Shown: in pieces, positions 46,407 to 55,303 of the stretch
Layout: every line of letters starts with the position of its first letter
Position numbering within the stretch: position 1 is the stretch's first letter
Source: Streptomyces violaceusniger
GTDB lineage: Bacteria > Actinomycetota > Actinomycetes > Streptomycetales > Streptomycetaceae
DNA length: 64,000 nt
Direction: 5' to 3'
Assembly: GCA_005405945.1 (NCBI GenBank)
Contig: BJHW01000001.1
Span: 3,782,001 to 3,846,000, forward strand
Notes under the pieces: generated by a model
What the model was told of the DNA's origin: nothing
Seen by the model: the letters and a program-made list of their open reading frames with translations, nothing else
Databases searched by the model: none
Program-made: the position numbers and the translations under genes

Positions 46407-47762
46407 TCAGGACACGGTCGTGGAGGCGGTGGAGCCGACGGGAAGCGGCTCCGGCTCCTCCTCCTCGGCGGAGGACGGGTCCCGGCCCAGCCAGAGGCCC
46501 GCCACCGTGACCGCTGCCGTGATCGCGATGTAGACGGCCAGCGGCACCCAGGCGTGATAGGCCCCCAGCAGCGTGGTGAAGAGCAGCGGCGCGATCGCGC
46601 CACCGATGAGCCCGGCGAGGGTGTAGGCGAGCGAGGAGCCGGTGTAGCGCAGCCGCGGGGAGAACTGCTCGGCGATGAAGGCCGCCTGCGGCCCGTACAT
46701 CAGCGAGTGGATCACCAGCGCGCCGACGACCCCGAGGGTGAGCAGCGCCCAACTGCCGTCCGCGACCAGCGGGAAGAACAGGAACGGCCAGACCCCGGCG
46801 GCCACGGCCGCGCCCCCGTACAGCAGCCGCCGGTTGACCCGGTCCGAGAGCGCCCCGGCCAGCGGGATGAGCACGACCTGCAGCGAGGAGCCGATCAGCA
46901 CGGCGGTGAGCGCCGAGCCGCGTGACATGTCGAGTTCATTGGTGGCGTAGGTGAGCACGAAGACGGTGAACATCGCGTACAGCACATCGGGGGCGACCCG
47001 GCTGAGGATCGCGGCGGTCAGCGCCCTCGGCTGGGTGGTGAACACCTCGCGCAGCGGCGCCTCCGGGCGGTCCTGCGCGGCCTCCATCGCCTTGAAGACC
47101 GGGGTCTCCTCGAGCTTGGCGCGGATCCACAGACCGAACACCACCAGGGCGCCGGAGAGCAGGAACGCCACCCGCCAGCCCCAGCTGGTGAACTGGTCCT
47201 CCGTCAGCGCCGCGCCCAGCGCGGCCAGGACGCCGTTGGCCAGCAGATTGCCCGCCGGCGGGCCGACCTGCGCGGCGGAGGCGTAGAAGCCTCGCCGCTT
47301 CGGATCGCCGAACTCGCTGGACAGCAGCACCGCGCCGCCCCACTCACCGCCGACGCCGACGCCCTGCGCGAAGCGCAGCAGCACCAGCGCGGCCGGGGCC
47401 GCGACGCCGACCGTGGCGTAGGTGGGCAGCAGCCCGATCAGCAGAGTGGCGCCGCCGATGAGCACGAGCGTCGCGATGAGCACCTTCTTGCGGCCGATGA
47501 CATCGCCGAGCCGGCCGAAGACGAAGCCGCCCAGCGGCCGGGAGACATAGCCGACGGCGTAGGTGGAGAACGCCAGCAGGGTGCCGGTGGTGGGGTCCTT
47601 GGAGGGGAAGAAGAGATCGCCGAAGACCAGGGCCGCGGCGGCGGAGTAGACGGCGAAGTCGTACCACTCCAGGGCGGTGCCGGTGAGGCTGGCGACGAAG
47701 GCGCGGCGGACCCCGGACCGGTCGGCCCGGGGTGGCGTTGCGCTCGATGCGGTGGGCTGCAT
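46407..47762 (-). CDS. MHS-family (metabolite:H+ symporter) MFS transporter
   Basis: This 451-residue, 12-helix carrier has the MHS hallmark TALEWYDFAVYSAAAALVFG and FPSKDPTTGTLLAFSTYAVG, then YVSRPLGGFVFGRLGDVIGR (motif A) and GVGVGGEWGGAVLLSSE. MHS carriers import organic acids, aromatic acids, betaines or similar. ATG 47762 with GAGGA upstream. The stop lies 237 bp before the nitrilase start in the same direction, so the three minus-strand genes may be one unit. A GTATAC operator array lies 97 bp upstream. Confidence 0.92.
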   Translation of the reverse strand: MQPTASSATPPRADRSGVRRAFVASLTGTALEWYDFAVYSAAAALVFGDLFFPSKDPTTGTLLAFSTYAVGYVSRPLGGFVFGRLGDVIGRKKVLIATLVLIGGATLLIGLLPTYATVGVAAPAALVLLRFAQGVGVGGEWGGAVLLSSEFGDPKRRGFYASAAQVGPPAGNLLANGVLAALGAALTEDQFTSWGWRVAFLLSGALVVFGLWIRAKLEETPVFKAMEAAQDRPEAPLREVFTTQPRALTAAILSRVAPDVLYAMFTVFVLTYATNELDMSRGSALTAVLIGSSLQVVLIPLAGALSDRVNRRLLYGGAAVAAGVWPFLFFPLVADGSWALLTLGVVGALVIHSLMYGPQAAFIAEQFSPRLRYTGSSLAYTLAGLIGGAIAPLLFTTLLGAYHAWVPLAVYIAITAAVTVAGLWLGRDPSSAEEEEPEPLPVGSTASTTVS

Positions 47763-47858
47763 ATTCCGTCCTCGAGGTGGTGCATGAGGCTTACGGGATG
47801 GTACGTGGCGTTTTCGTGGTGGTGCGGTGGATGGGGGGTTGCGCGGATCGACCTTCCG

Positions 47859-47887
47859 GCATACTTGTTGTATACCAAGCGTATGCG
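47859..47887. promoter_or_regulatory. GTATAC operator array, site 2
   Basis: Three hexamers stand 11 bp apart: GCATAC (47859), GTATAC (47870) and GTATGC (47881), with 5-nt spacers. The outer two are inverse to each other and the middle is itself a palindrome, so the whole is a dyad of ~28 bp. The right part equals site 1 at 44191-44212. It lies between the divergent MHS transporter and DUF2848 genes. Confidence 0.7.
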
Positions 47888-48041
47888 CAACCCCTCCGGA
47901 GGAAGTTAACCGCTTCGAAACCGCGAAAGGCGCGGTCACCCGCGACAGCGGGTCACCGCGCGGCACGCGCAGAAACCGCAGATCGCCCCACAAGCAGATC
48001 GCCCCCACAAGCCCCATCGCGCCCTGGAGAGCACAGCACTC

Positions 48042-48767
48042 ATGACAACGAAGCCGTCGCAGCCCGCAGCACAGTCCGCCCCGTCCTCGCTCACCTTCGA
48101 ACTCCCCGACGGCTCCCTGCGCCACGTGGAGGTCGTCCAGGTGCTCAACGCGGGCTACGCGGGCCGCAGCCAGGAGGATGTGGCCGCCCATGTGGCCGAG
48201 CTCGCCGAGCTGGGCGTGCCCGCACCCTCCGTGACACCCGCCCTCTACCCGGTCTCCCCTTACCTGGCCCAGCAGACCGGCCGGGTCAGCGTCCAGCACG
48301 CCCGCACCTCGGGCGAGGCCGAGTGGGCGCTGGTCGTGGCCGCGGACGGGGAGCTGCTGCTGACGGCGGCCTGCGACCACACCGACCGGGAGCTGGAGGT
48401 CCACGGCGTGGCCTGGAGCAAGAACGCGGCCCCCGATGTGCTGGCCACCCGCGCCTGGCGGCTGTCCGATGTGACGCCCCGCCTCGACGACCTGACGCTC
48501 CGCGCCTGGGTCACTCACGACGGCGAGGAGACCGAGGTGCAGAACGGCACCCTGGCCGAGCTGCTGCCGCCCGCGTACTGGGTCGAGGTGCTGCGCGAAC
48601 GCGGTGACCTGGTGCCCGGCACCGTGCTGATCTCCGGCACCATTCCGATGGCCGAGGGCGTGGACCAGTTCGCCGGGCGCTGGCGGGTGGAGCTGGGCGA
48701 CCCGGCCACCGGCCGGACCATCGAATGCTCCTACGACGTGGTCCCGCTGCCCGAGCCGATCGGCTGA
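48042..48767 (+). CDS. DUF2848 family protein
   Basis: The 241-residue soluble protein contains VVQVLNAGYAGRSQEDVAAH, VAELAELGVPAPSVTPALYP, LLLTAACDHTDRELEVHGVA and GTVLISGTIPMAEGVDQFAG, the layout of DUF2848, whose C-terminal part recalls fumarylacetoacetate hydrolase folds. This suggests hydrolysis or isomerisation of a small acid. It is divergent from the MHS transporter, with a shared operator between them. No experimental role is known to me. Confidence 0.85.
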   Translation: MTTKPSQPAAQSAPSSLTFELPDGSLRHVEVVQVLNAGYAGRSQEDVAAHVAELAELGVPAPSVTPALYPVSPYLAQQTGRVSVQHARTSGEAEWALVVAADGELLLTAACDHTDRELEVHGVAWSKNAAPDVLATRAWRLSDVTPRLDDLTLRAWVTHDGEETEVQNGTLAELLPPAYWVEVLRERGDLVPGTVLISGTIPMAEGVDQFAGRWRVELGDPATGRTIECSYDVVPLPEPIG

Positions 48768-48806
48768 GACCCGCACAAGAGCCCACACAAGAGCATGGGC
48801 GACGTC

Positions 48807-48858
48807 CGAAGGCCGTCCGCCGCTACCGCCCCGAGGGGCATGCGGTGGACGGCCTTCG
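48807..48858. terminator. Terminator between DUF2848 and SPW genes
   Basis: A 17-bp stem with one G-T mismatch, CGAAGGCCGTCCGCCGC with GCGGTGGACGGCCTTCG, and an 18-nt loop. It lies 40 bp after the DUF2848 stop and before the convergent SPW gene. Confidence 0.85.
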
Positions 48859-48893
48859 CCGCTGTCCAGACGGTTCGGTGATTCGGCGTCCGG

Positions 48894-49334
48894 TCAGGTT
48901 TCCCTGCCCTTCCGCATCACCATGCCGGCTGCGATCAGGCCGAACAGGCAGGTGACGGCACCCACGACGACATTGTTCGTGATGATCCCGGCATCGGCGC
49001 CCCGGGCGACCACCCAGGGAGAGATGATCATCCACACACCGATCGCGGACATGGCCCAGCACAGGCTGTACATCCTCCTCGGCGCCGTGGTGAGGCCGAG
49101 CCCCAGCAGGGCGATGGTGATACCGAGGATGAGGTTGTTGACCATGAGGTTGGGGCTGGTGCCCGAGAAGTGCACCACCCAGGGAGAGATGGCGAAGTAC
49201 AGACCGGCGAGAAGCACCGGCCCGTCGAGGAAGACAACGTCCCGCGCGTCCATCATGCGTGCGTAACGCTCCCGCATCTCGGATACGTCGGGGTGGCCCG
49301 TTATATCGCCTCTCGCACGTGAGACGTCGGCCAT
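48894..49334 (-). CDS. SPW-repeat membrane protein
   Basis: This 146-residue membrane protein has two SPW units, FAISPWVVHFSGTSPN and IISPWVVARGADAG, each starting a pair of helices (four in all; NLILGITIALLGLGL, TNNVVVGAVTCLFGLIAAGM). The N-terminal ~45 residues are hydrophilic (VSEMRERYARMMDARD). AAGGAGG lies before ATG 49334. The family is common in actinobacteria; the role is unknown. Confidence 0.9.
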   Translation of the reverse strand: MADVSRARGDITGHPDVSEMRERYARMMDARDVVFLDGPVLLAGLYFAISPWVVHFSGTSPNLMVNNLILGITIALLGLGLTTAPRRMYSLCWAMSAIGVWMIISPWVVARGADAGIITNNVVVGAVTCLFGLIAAGMVMRKGRET

Positions 49335-49467
49335 TCGACTCGCCTCCTTCGATCCATGCAAGTCTGACCGCACAGTGCGGTAAAAACACCGCACCACCAT
49401 TGTGCGCCTCGCCTTGGTATATAGGTAGATGCCAGATTTGCACTCAAAGGTGTACCGTGCGCCTCCG

Positions 49468-49839
49468 TCAGGCGGGATGGACCGCCTCGTGCTTCTCGTA
49501 GCAGTCCCGGTCGAGATCGCGTACGTCGACGGTGGTCTGCACCGTCAGCCCCGGCACCGGCGACACATGGGCGCGGGCCACCTCCACCACCGCGGCGGAC
49601 AGCTCCCGCTTGGTCTGCGCGTCACGCCCGGACAGGATCGACACCTCAATGTGGATCATGGCGAGGTCCTCGGCGCCGTCCGCGAGATGGGCCTCCTCTA
49701 TCCGCCGGAACCGGGTCTTGCAGCCCGCCACCGCCGTGTCGACGGTCTTGGCGACCACCGGGTGCAGGGCGGCACCGAAGCCGGGGCGGTCGAACGCGTC
49801 GGTCAGGGTGTCGGAGTATTCGACGACGATGTGCGGCAT
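49468..49839 (-). CDS. 5-carboxymethyl-2-hydroxymuconate isomerase-like tautomerase
   Basis: The protein starts MPHIVVEYSDTL: removal of Met leaves the N-terminal Pro that is the catalytic base of the tautomerase superfamily. The rest (IHIEVSILSGRDAQTKRELS, then PGLTVQTTVDVRDLDRDCYE) fits the CHMI family, which works in homoprotocatechuate degradation. At 123 residues it is of family length. No other gene of that pathway is beside it, so the real substrate may differ. Confidence 0.87.
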   Translation of the reverse strand: MPHIVVEYSDTLTDAFDRPGFGAALHPVVAKTVDTAVAGCKTRFRRIEEAHLADGAEDLAMIHIEVSILSGRDAQTKRELSAAVVEVARAHVSPVPGLTVQTTVDVRDLDRDCYEKHEAVHPA

Positions 49840-49972
49840 GGGCTTGCGCTCCTCAAGGGGTACGCGGCGGCCTGCGGCGCTTTCCGCGCGGGGCCTCTTA
49901 CCGGGGCATCGTCGCACCTCTTCCCCGTCAACGGCCGAGCGCCCCGGGCCCGGTATCTGCTTCAATAGGGCC

Positions 49973-50104
49973 ATGGCCAGCCTCCATGACATCGCGACGG
50001 GTCGTTACGACCTCGAGCCGTTCTGGCCGTCCCGGCAGGCGCACCACTTCGACCGCGAGTGTTGCCGCGCATCCGATGCGCGGGCCCGCTCGCTCGGCCG
50101 CTGA
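49973..50104 (+). CDS. Possible small ORF / leader peptide (43 aa)
   Basis: ATG 49973 opens a 43-codon frame, MASLHDIATGRYDLEPFWPS followed by a segment with adjacent cysteines (HFDRECCRASDARARSLGR). It ends 76 bp before the winged-helix regulator. There is no strong ribosome site. The frame may be a leader peptide or chance. Confidence 0.3.
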   Translation: MASLHDIATGRYDLEPFWPSRQAHHFDRECCRASDARARSLGR

Positions 50105-50180
50105 TCTCTCCGTCCGGCCGCCCAGCCCGCGCGCACGACGTCCACTGACGCCCTCTCTCTCGCGCGAAAGAGCTGACCTC

Positions 50181-50765
50181 ATGACGAACCTCCGTGGCCT
50201 GTCGTCCGCCTCCGCCTCTGCCTCCGCTCCCGCGGCCCCGGCCAGCCCATCCGTCCCACCCGCCCGCCAGCGGCTGCGAGCCGTCGCACCGGACGAGGTG
50301 CCACCGGTCGCCGATCTGCTGCACCCCGGCGCCACCTGGCTGCCCGCTCCCCCGCACGCCCTGCCCGCACTCCCCGGCCATCCGCCGATGGTCGGCTATC
50401 TGGTGCTGGTCCCGGCCGACCGGCAGGCACCCGAGGCGGCGGGGCCGGCCACCGAGGGGGTTCCGGCGGTGACGGGTGACGAGCTGATCCGGATAGACCC
50501 CGACCAGCGCACCGCCGAGATCGCCGGGCGGCCGCTGGACCTGACGTACCTCGAGTTCGAGCTGCTGAGCCATCTCGTCGCCCATCCGCACCGGGTGCAC
50601 ACCCGCGATCAGCTGGTGACCACGGTGTGGGGGTACGGCCATGTCGGCGACGGCCGGACCGTCGATGTCCATGTGGCCCGGCTGCGCCGCAAGATGGGCC
50701 ACGAGTACCGGGGGACGATCGTGACGGTGCGGCGGGTGGGGTACAAGTACGTGCCCACCGCCTGA
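50181..50765 (+). CDS. Orphan OmpR/PhoB-type winged-helix regulator without receiver domain
   Basis: The C-terminal ~95 residues are a complete OmpR-type DNA-binding domain: AGRPLDLTYLEFELLSHLVA, THDQLVTTVWGY-like HTRDQLVTTVWGYGHVGDGR, then TVDVHVARLRRKMGHEYRG and VRRVGYKYVPTA. The first ~95 residues are Ala/Pro-rich and hold no receiver domain and no phosphoacceptor Asp. No histidine kinase is next to it. At 194 residues it belongs to an actinobacterial group of atypical regulators. It may respond to something other than phosphorylation. Confidence 0.87.
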   Translation: MTNLRGLSSASASASAPAAPASPSVPPARQRLRAVAPDEVPPVADLLHPGATWLPAPPHALPALPGHPPMVGYLVLVPADRQAPEAAGPATEGVPAVTGDELIRIDPDQRTAEIAGRPLDLTYLEFELLSHLVAHPHRVHTRDQLVTTVWGYGHVGDGRTVDVHVARLRRKMGHEYRGTIVTVRRVGYKYVPTA

Positions 50766-50808
50766 ACGCCTTCATGAACCCCTTCCGAACGCCTCGATGA
50801 ACCCATGA

Positions 50809-50855
50809 CGCCCGCCGTGGCGGGCAGGCCAGGAGCCTGTCCGCCACGGCGGGCG
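50809..50855. terminator. Terminator between convergent wHTH and MMPL genes
   Basis: A perfect 15-bp stem (CGCCCGCCGTGGCGG with CCGCCACGGCGGGCG) with a small CAGGC/GCCTG stem in its loop. It lies 44 bp after the regulator stop and before the MMPL stop at 50912. Confidence 0.85.
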
Positions 50856-50911
50856 CATGCGGTGCGGGTCCAGGACCTCATCGGGTCCGGCACCTCAGCG
50901 AGTCCGGCACC

Positions 50912-53110
50912 TCAGCGGCCCGCCCCCACCAGCGGCGGCCGCGGCCGCTCCACCGGCTGCTCCTCGCCGTGGCCGACGCTCGGCAGCCACCGCAGGGCGC
51001 GCGGCAGATACCAGTTGCGCTCCCCGAGCAGCGCCATCACCGAGGGCAGCAGCACCATCCGCACCAGCGTGGCGTCCACCAGCACCGCGACCGCGAGCCC
51101 GACGCCCATCTGCTGCATGTCCTGCATCCTCAGCAGGGCGAAGACCGCGAACACGGCGACCATGATGGCGGCCGCCCCGGTGACCGAGCCCGCCGTCGTC
51201 CGGATGCCCTCGCGGATCGCTTCCCGGGTGGCGAGCCCCCGCTGATGGGCCTCCCGGATCCGCGAGACCACGAACACGTGGTAGTCCATCGACAGCCCGA
51301 AGAGGATGACGAGGACGAACAGCGGCATCCACCCCTCGATCGCCCCGGCCGGCTCCATCCCCAGCCACTCCGCGCCCCAGCCGTGCTGGAAGACGGCGGT
51401 CATCGTGCCGTACGCGGCGCCCACCGACAGCAGGTTGAGCAGGATCGAGACGATCGCGATCGGCAGCGACCGGAAGCAGAGCAGCATCAGCACGAAGGTC
51501 ACGGCGGCGATGAAGAGGAAGACCGGGGCGATGTCCGTCTTCAGCCGGTCGTTGAAGTCGCGGCTGGAGGCGAGCTCACCGGTCACGTACACCCGGTCGG
51601 AGACCGGTCCGAGGATCCTCGGGGCCAGATCCTCCTTGAGCGTGTCCAGGGCGCGCCGGGAGGTGGCGTCCTGACCGTCCCCGGCCAGCGGCACCTCGAT
51701 CCGGGCCACCCCCTTCGTACGGTGCGCCTCGACGTCCACCGTCTTCCCGAACCGCCCGGACGCGGCGAGCTCCTTCCTGAAGTCCGCAACGGCCGCGTCG
51801 AAGCGGGCGGAGCCGACCTCGCCGGAGCGCAGCACCACCTCGGCCGGGGCGGGGCCGCCGGGGAAGGAGCCGGTGATCTCCTGGTACGCCACGGTGATGG
51901 CGGCGTCGGAGCCGAACTGCTTCTCCAGGCCGAGCTGTTCGGTCTTCATCCCGAGGGCGGGGGCGCACAGCACCAGCAGCAGCGCGCCCGATACGGCGGC
52001 GAACAGCTTCGGCTTGGCCAGGACGGGCCGCATCAGCTTGCCGGAGAGACCACCGCTGGCGTGCACGCCCTTCTTCCGGCGGCGGTTCAGCAGCGGCACC
52101 CGCCCGGCGTCGACCCGGTCGCCCAGCCAGGACAGCATCGCGGGCAGCACGGTCACCGAGCCGAGCATCGCCATCAGCACGACCAGGATGGTGGCGGCCG
52201 CGAAGCCGTGGAACAGCAGCAGCCCGGACAGGAACATCCCGGCCATCGCCAGCATGACCGTGACCCCGGAGATCAGCACCGCCCGGCCGCTGGTGGCGGC
52301 CGCGATCCGCAGCGCGGTTCCGGCGTCCCGGCCCGCGGCCCGCTCATCGCGCTCCCGCCGCAGGTAGAACAGCGAGTAGTCGACGCCGACGGCCAGGCCC
52401 ACCAGGAACATCACCGAGTTGGTGGAGTCGAACAGGGGCAGCTGGTGGCTGACGAGGGCGAGCAGTCCGAAGGTGCCGACGCAGGCGGTCACCGCGAGCA
52501 GCACCGGCAGCAGCGCGGCCACCAGTGCCCCGAAGACCACCAGCAGAATGCCCAGCGCCAGCGGTACGGCGGTCAGCTCGGCCTTCTTGAAGTCGTCGGT
52601 CAGCATGTCGTCGAGCCGATGCTGGGCGGTGGCGTCGCCGAACTCGTAGGCCACGACGCCCGGATGGGCCGATTCGGTCTTCTCCACCGCCTCGACGACC
52701 GGCCCCACCCGCTCCCCGGCGGTGTCCGGGTCACCCTTCATCTCAAAGCTGATCAGGGCATCCCGGCCGTTCTCCGAGCGCACCGGGGGCTGGACGCGCA
52801 CCGTCTCGCCCGTACGCTCCAGCCGCGCCGAGAGGTCGCGGGCCGCGTCCCGCCAGCCGTCCGGGCGGTCGCCGCGCAGCATCACCATCTCTCCGGCCGG
52901 GGTCTGGAGGCCCGCGTCCTCCAGGATCTTCTCGGCGCGTGCGGAATCGCCCGCACCGTTCTCGGAGTTGGTCATCTGCCGGGACCCCGACATCCCGCCG
53001 ACCACGACGACGACCACGACGAACAGCAGCCATCCGATGATCGCGGTCTTGCGGTGGCGGGTGCTCCACCCGCCCAGCCGCACGGCCAGGCCCTTCCTCG
53101 TTGCGCTCAT
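50912..53110 (-). CDS. MMPL-family RND transporter
   Basis: The 732-residue protein has the MMPL layout. TM1 is TAIIGWLLFVVVVVVVGGMS, followed by a periplasmic domain, then helices 2-6 including the GVDYSLFYLRRERDERAAGR motif typical of MmpL. A second half repeats it with GLSMDYHVFVVSRIREAHQR. The Asp-Tyr pairs in those motifs are the proton-relay residues. Such pumps export lipids, siderophores or drugs. It is divergent from the histidine kinase gene, which suggests control by that two-component system. Confidence 0.92.
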   Translation of the reverse strand: MSATRKGLAVRLGGWSTRHRKTAIIGWLLFVVVVVVVGGMSGSRQMTNSENGAGDSARAEKILEDAGLQTPAGEMVMLRGDRPDGWRDAARDLSARLERTGETVRVQPPVRSENGRDALISFEMKGDPDTAGERVGPVVEAVEKTESAHPGVVAYEFGDATAQHRLDDMLTDDFKKAELTAVPLALGILLVVFGALVAALLPVLLAVTACVGTFGLLALVSHQLPLFDSTNSVMFLVGLAVGVDYSLFYLRRERDERAAGRDAGTALRIAAATSGRAVLISGVTVMLAMAGMFLSGLLLFHGFAAATILVVLMAMLGSVTVLPAMLSWLGDRVDAGRVPLLNRRRKKGVHASGGLSGKLMRPVLAKPKLFAAVSGALLLVLCAPALGMKTEQLGLEKQFGSDAAITVAYQEITGSFPGGPAPAEVVLRSGEVGSARFDAAVADFRKELAASGRFGKTVDVEAHRTKGVARIEVPLAGDGQDATSRRALDTLKEDLAPRILGPVSDRVYVTGELASSRDFNDRLKTDIAPVFLFIAAVTFVLMLLCFRSLPIAIVSILLNLLSVGAAYGTMTAVFQHGWGAEWLGMEPAGAIEGWMPLFVLVILFGLSMDYHVFVVSRIREAHQRGLATREAIREGIRTTAGSVTGAAAIMVAVFAVFALLRMQDMQQMGVGLAVAVLVDATLVRMVLLPSVMALLGERNWYLPRALRWLPSVGHGEEQPVERPRPPLVGAGR

Positions 53111-53349
53111 GGCGTCTCTCCCCGTGAGGTACGGACGGAACAGGTCATGCCAACGACGCTAGAAACCCGCAGGTCCGCGCCCCAGCCGGGCAGCCACCCT
53201 GTCGCCGAGCCATAGAGCGATGCGGGGAGGTGGTGCCAGGTACACCCCGGGACGGTGTCCGGCCCCCGTGTCCGGGCGGCGGGCCGCTGCCAGACTGAGG
53301 AGGCCCGCGGATGCGGGCACCAGGTTCCGACCAGCGAGGGGGAAGCCGG

Positions 53350-54623
53350 ATGAGGGCACGTAGAGCGCTGATGGCCTGCGCACGGGGGTTCGCCGTCTCC
53401 TGGCTCGCGCTGGTGTCGATCGCCCTGTCCGTGCTGACGATCCTGTCGATCAGCTTCATCCTCCTGGGTATCGGGGCGTTCACCACCCCTCCCCTGATCC
53501 GCGCGGTGCGGGCGCACGCCAATCGGCGCCGGCTGCTGGCCGCCGCCTGGTCCGATGTGCGGATCCAGCTGCCGTACCGCCCGCTGCCGACCGATCGGCG
53601 CTCCGGGGTCACCGGGCAGGTGGAGCTGTGCACCTTCCTGCTGAAGGACCCGGCCACCTGGCGCGATCTGCTGTGGCTCCAGGTCGACATGACGGCCGGG
53701 TACGCCATCGCGCTGCTGGCCTTCGCCTTCATGCCGTACGGGCTCGAGGGTTCGTCCTGGCCGCCGGGGTGTGGAAGCCGATCGTGGACGCGGGCGGCAC
53801 CTACTGGTACACGTTCCTGCCCATCGACTCGCTGGGCACCGCCCTGCTGGCCGTCCCGGTCGGCGTCGGCTTCATCGCCCTCGGTTCGGTCCTCTCCCCC
53901 GTCCTGCTGCGCGGCCACTTCCTGCTGGCGCGCGCCTTCCTGGACCCGACCCAGCACATGGCGCTCGAGCAGCGGGTGCGGCGGCTCACCGAGACCCGGC
54001 ACGACGCCGTGGACACCTCCGCCGCCGAACTGCGCCGCATCGAGCGCGATCTGCACGACGGCGCCCAGGCCCGGCTCGTGGCGATGGGCATGAGCCTGGG
54101 CACCGTGGAGGCCCTGATCGAGAAGGACCCGGCCAAGGCCAAGGAGCTGCTCGCCGCGGCCCGTACGAACTCCGCCGAGGCCCTGTCCGAGCTGCGCGAC
54201 CTGGTCCGCGGCATCCATCCGCCCGTCCTGGCCGAGCGCGGCCTGGGGGACGCGGTGCGCGCGCTGGCGCTGCGGATGGCGGTGCCGGTGGAGGTGGACG
54301 TGGACCTCACGGGCCGCCCCGAAGAACCGGTCGAGTCGGCGGCGTACTTCGCGGTCAGCGAGGTGCTGACCAACGCGGCCAAGCACGCGGGCGCCTCGCG
54401 GATGTGGCTGGACATCCACCACCAGGACGGCATGCTGCGCATCACCGTGACCGACGACGGCCGCGGCCGCGCGGTGATCACCCCGGACGGCGGGCTGAGC
54501 GGTGTCGAGCGGCGGCTGGGCACGTTCGACGGGGTCCTCGCGGTCAGCAGCCCTCCCGGCGGGCCCACCATGGTGACGATGGAGATCCCCTGCGCCCTCT
54601 CGGCGCAGGGCGCCGCCAGGTGA
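53350..54623 (+). CDS. Sensor histidine kinase (HisKA_3 / NarL-type), one frameshift
   Basis: It has two membrane helix groups, VSWLALVSIALSVLTILSIS and YAIALLAFAFMPYGLEG, then (after the break at ~53749, one missing G) TALLAVPVGVGFIALGSVLS. The dimerisation domain is LRRIERDLHDGAQARLVAMG with the phospho-accepting His at ~235. The ATPase domain has VSEVLTNAAKHAGAS (N box), TVTDDGRG (G1) and GLSGVERRLGTFDG (G2). Repaired length is 424. Its response regulator follows after ~680 bp instead of directly. Confidence 0.92.
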
Positions 54624-54627
54624 CCCA

Positions 54628-54648
54628 CCGCCGGGGAAAATCCGGCGG
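54628..54648 (+). terminator. Small hairpin after the kinase gene
   Basis: Stem CCGCCGG/CCGGCGG (7 bp), loop GGAAAAT, 5 bp after the histidine kinase stop. Confidence 0.45.
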
Positions 54649-54651
54649 CGG

Positions 54652-55258
54652 GACGCGGTGCGCCGGTATCAGCGTGCCTCCGACGCGGGCGGGCAGCGCA
54701 TGTCGCTCGACTTCCCGCACTCCTCCATGCCGGGAACTACCGGGATCTGCACGCGGCGACCCTCGCCCAGACGCGCATGGCGGACGGCGGACTCGACCGC
54801 ACCCCGGTACTTGACCGTGTCGAACGCCGGATCGGGGCGGGCCGCAAGCCGCGGAGCGAGGGGTTCGGCTCCCCGCTGCTGGAGGCGTGGCGCCGCGCCC
54901 ACTACGAGCGGTCGGCGGTGTACGACCTCCCGTACACCGCCGCCGAGGGTTTCGCGGCCAAGCACGGCATCGATCGCGAGGTCTTCCTGGAGCGGATCGC
55001 CCCGCGGCGCACCCGGCTGGAGCGGCTGCGGCTCCAGGGGGCGGCGCGCGGTCGGGGCCGCCTCCGTACGGGCGGACCTGGCCACCATGCCGCCGACCCG
55101 GCTGGCGACCTATGTGCTCTCGCTCCCACTGGACGAACGGGCCGCGCGCCGCACCGAGTTGACCGCCGCGCTGGGCGCGGCGGGCGCCCGGACCGGCACC
55201 TGGGGCCGGATCGCGGCGGTCCTCGACGACACCGCACAGCGGTACATTCGTCGGATTC
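54652..55258 (+). pseudogene. Internal fragment of an unrelated gene between kinase and regulator
   Basis: Three reading-frame pieces line up into ~200 protein-like residues: AVRRYQRASDAGGQRMSLDF, then GNYRDLHAATLAQTRMADGG, LLEAWRRAHYERSAVYDLPY and FAAKHGIDREVFLERIAP, then VRADLATMPPTRLATYVLSL and GTWGRIAAVLDD. There is no start before it and no matching end after it. From memory the pieces resemble the middle of a long Streptomyces protein with a vWA-like C-terminus, but I am not sure. Frame changes may be sequence errors as elsewhere; the missing ends cannot be explained that way. Confidence 0.55.
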
Positions 55259-55303
55259 GGTCACGTCCCCCACCCAGGGGCCCGACGAAGTCTTGGAGCA
55301 GTC

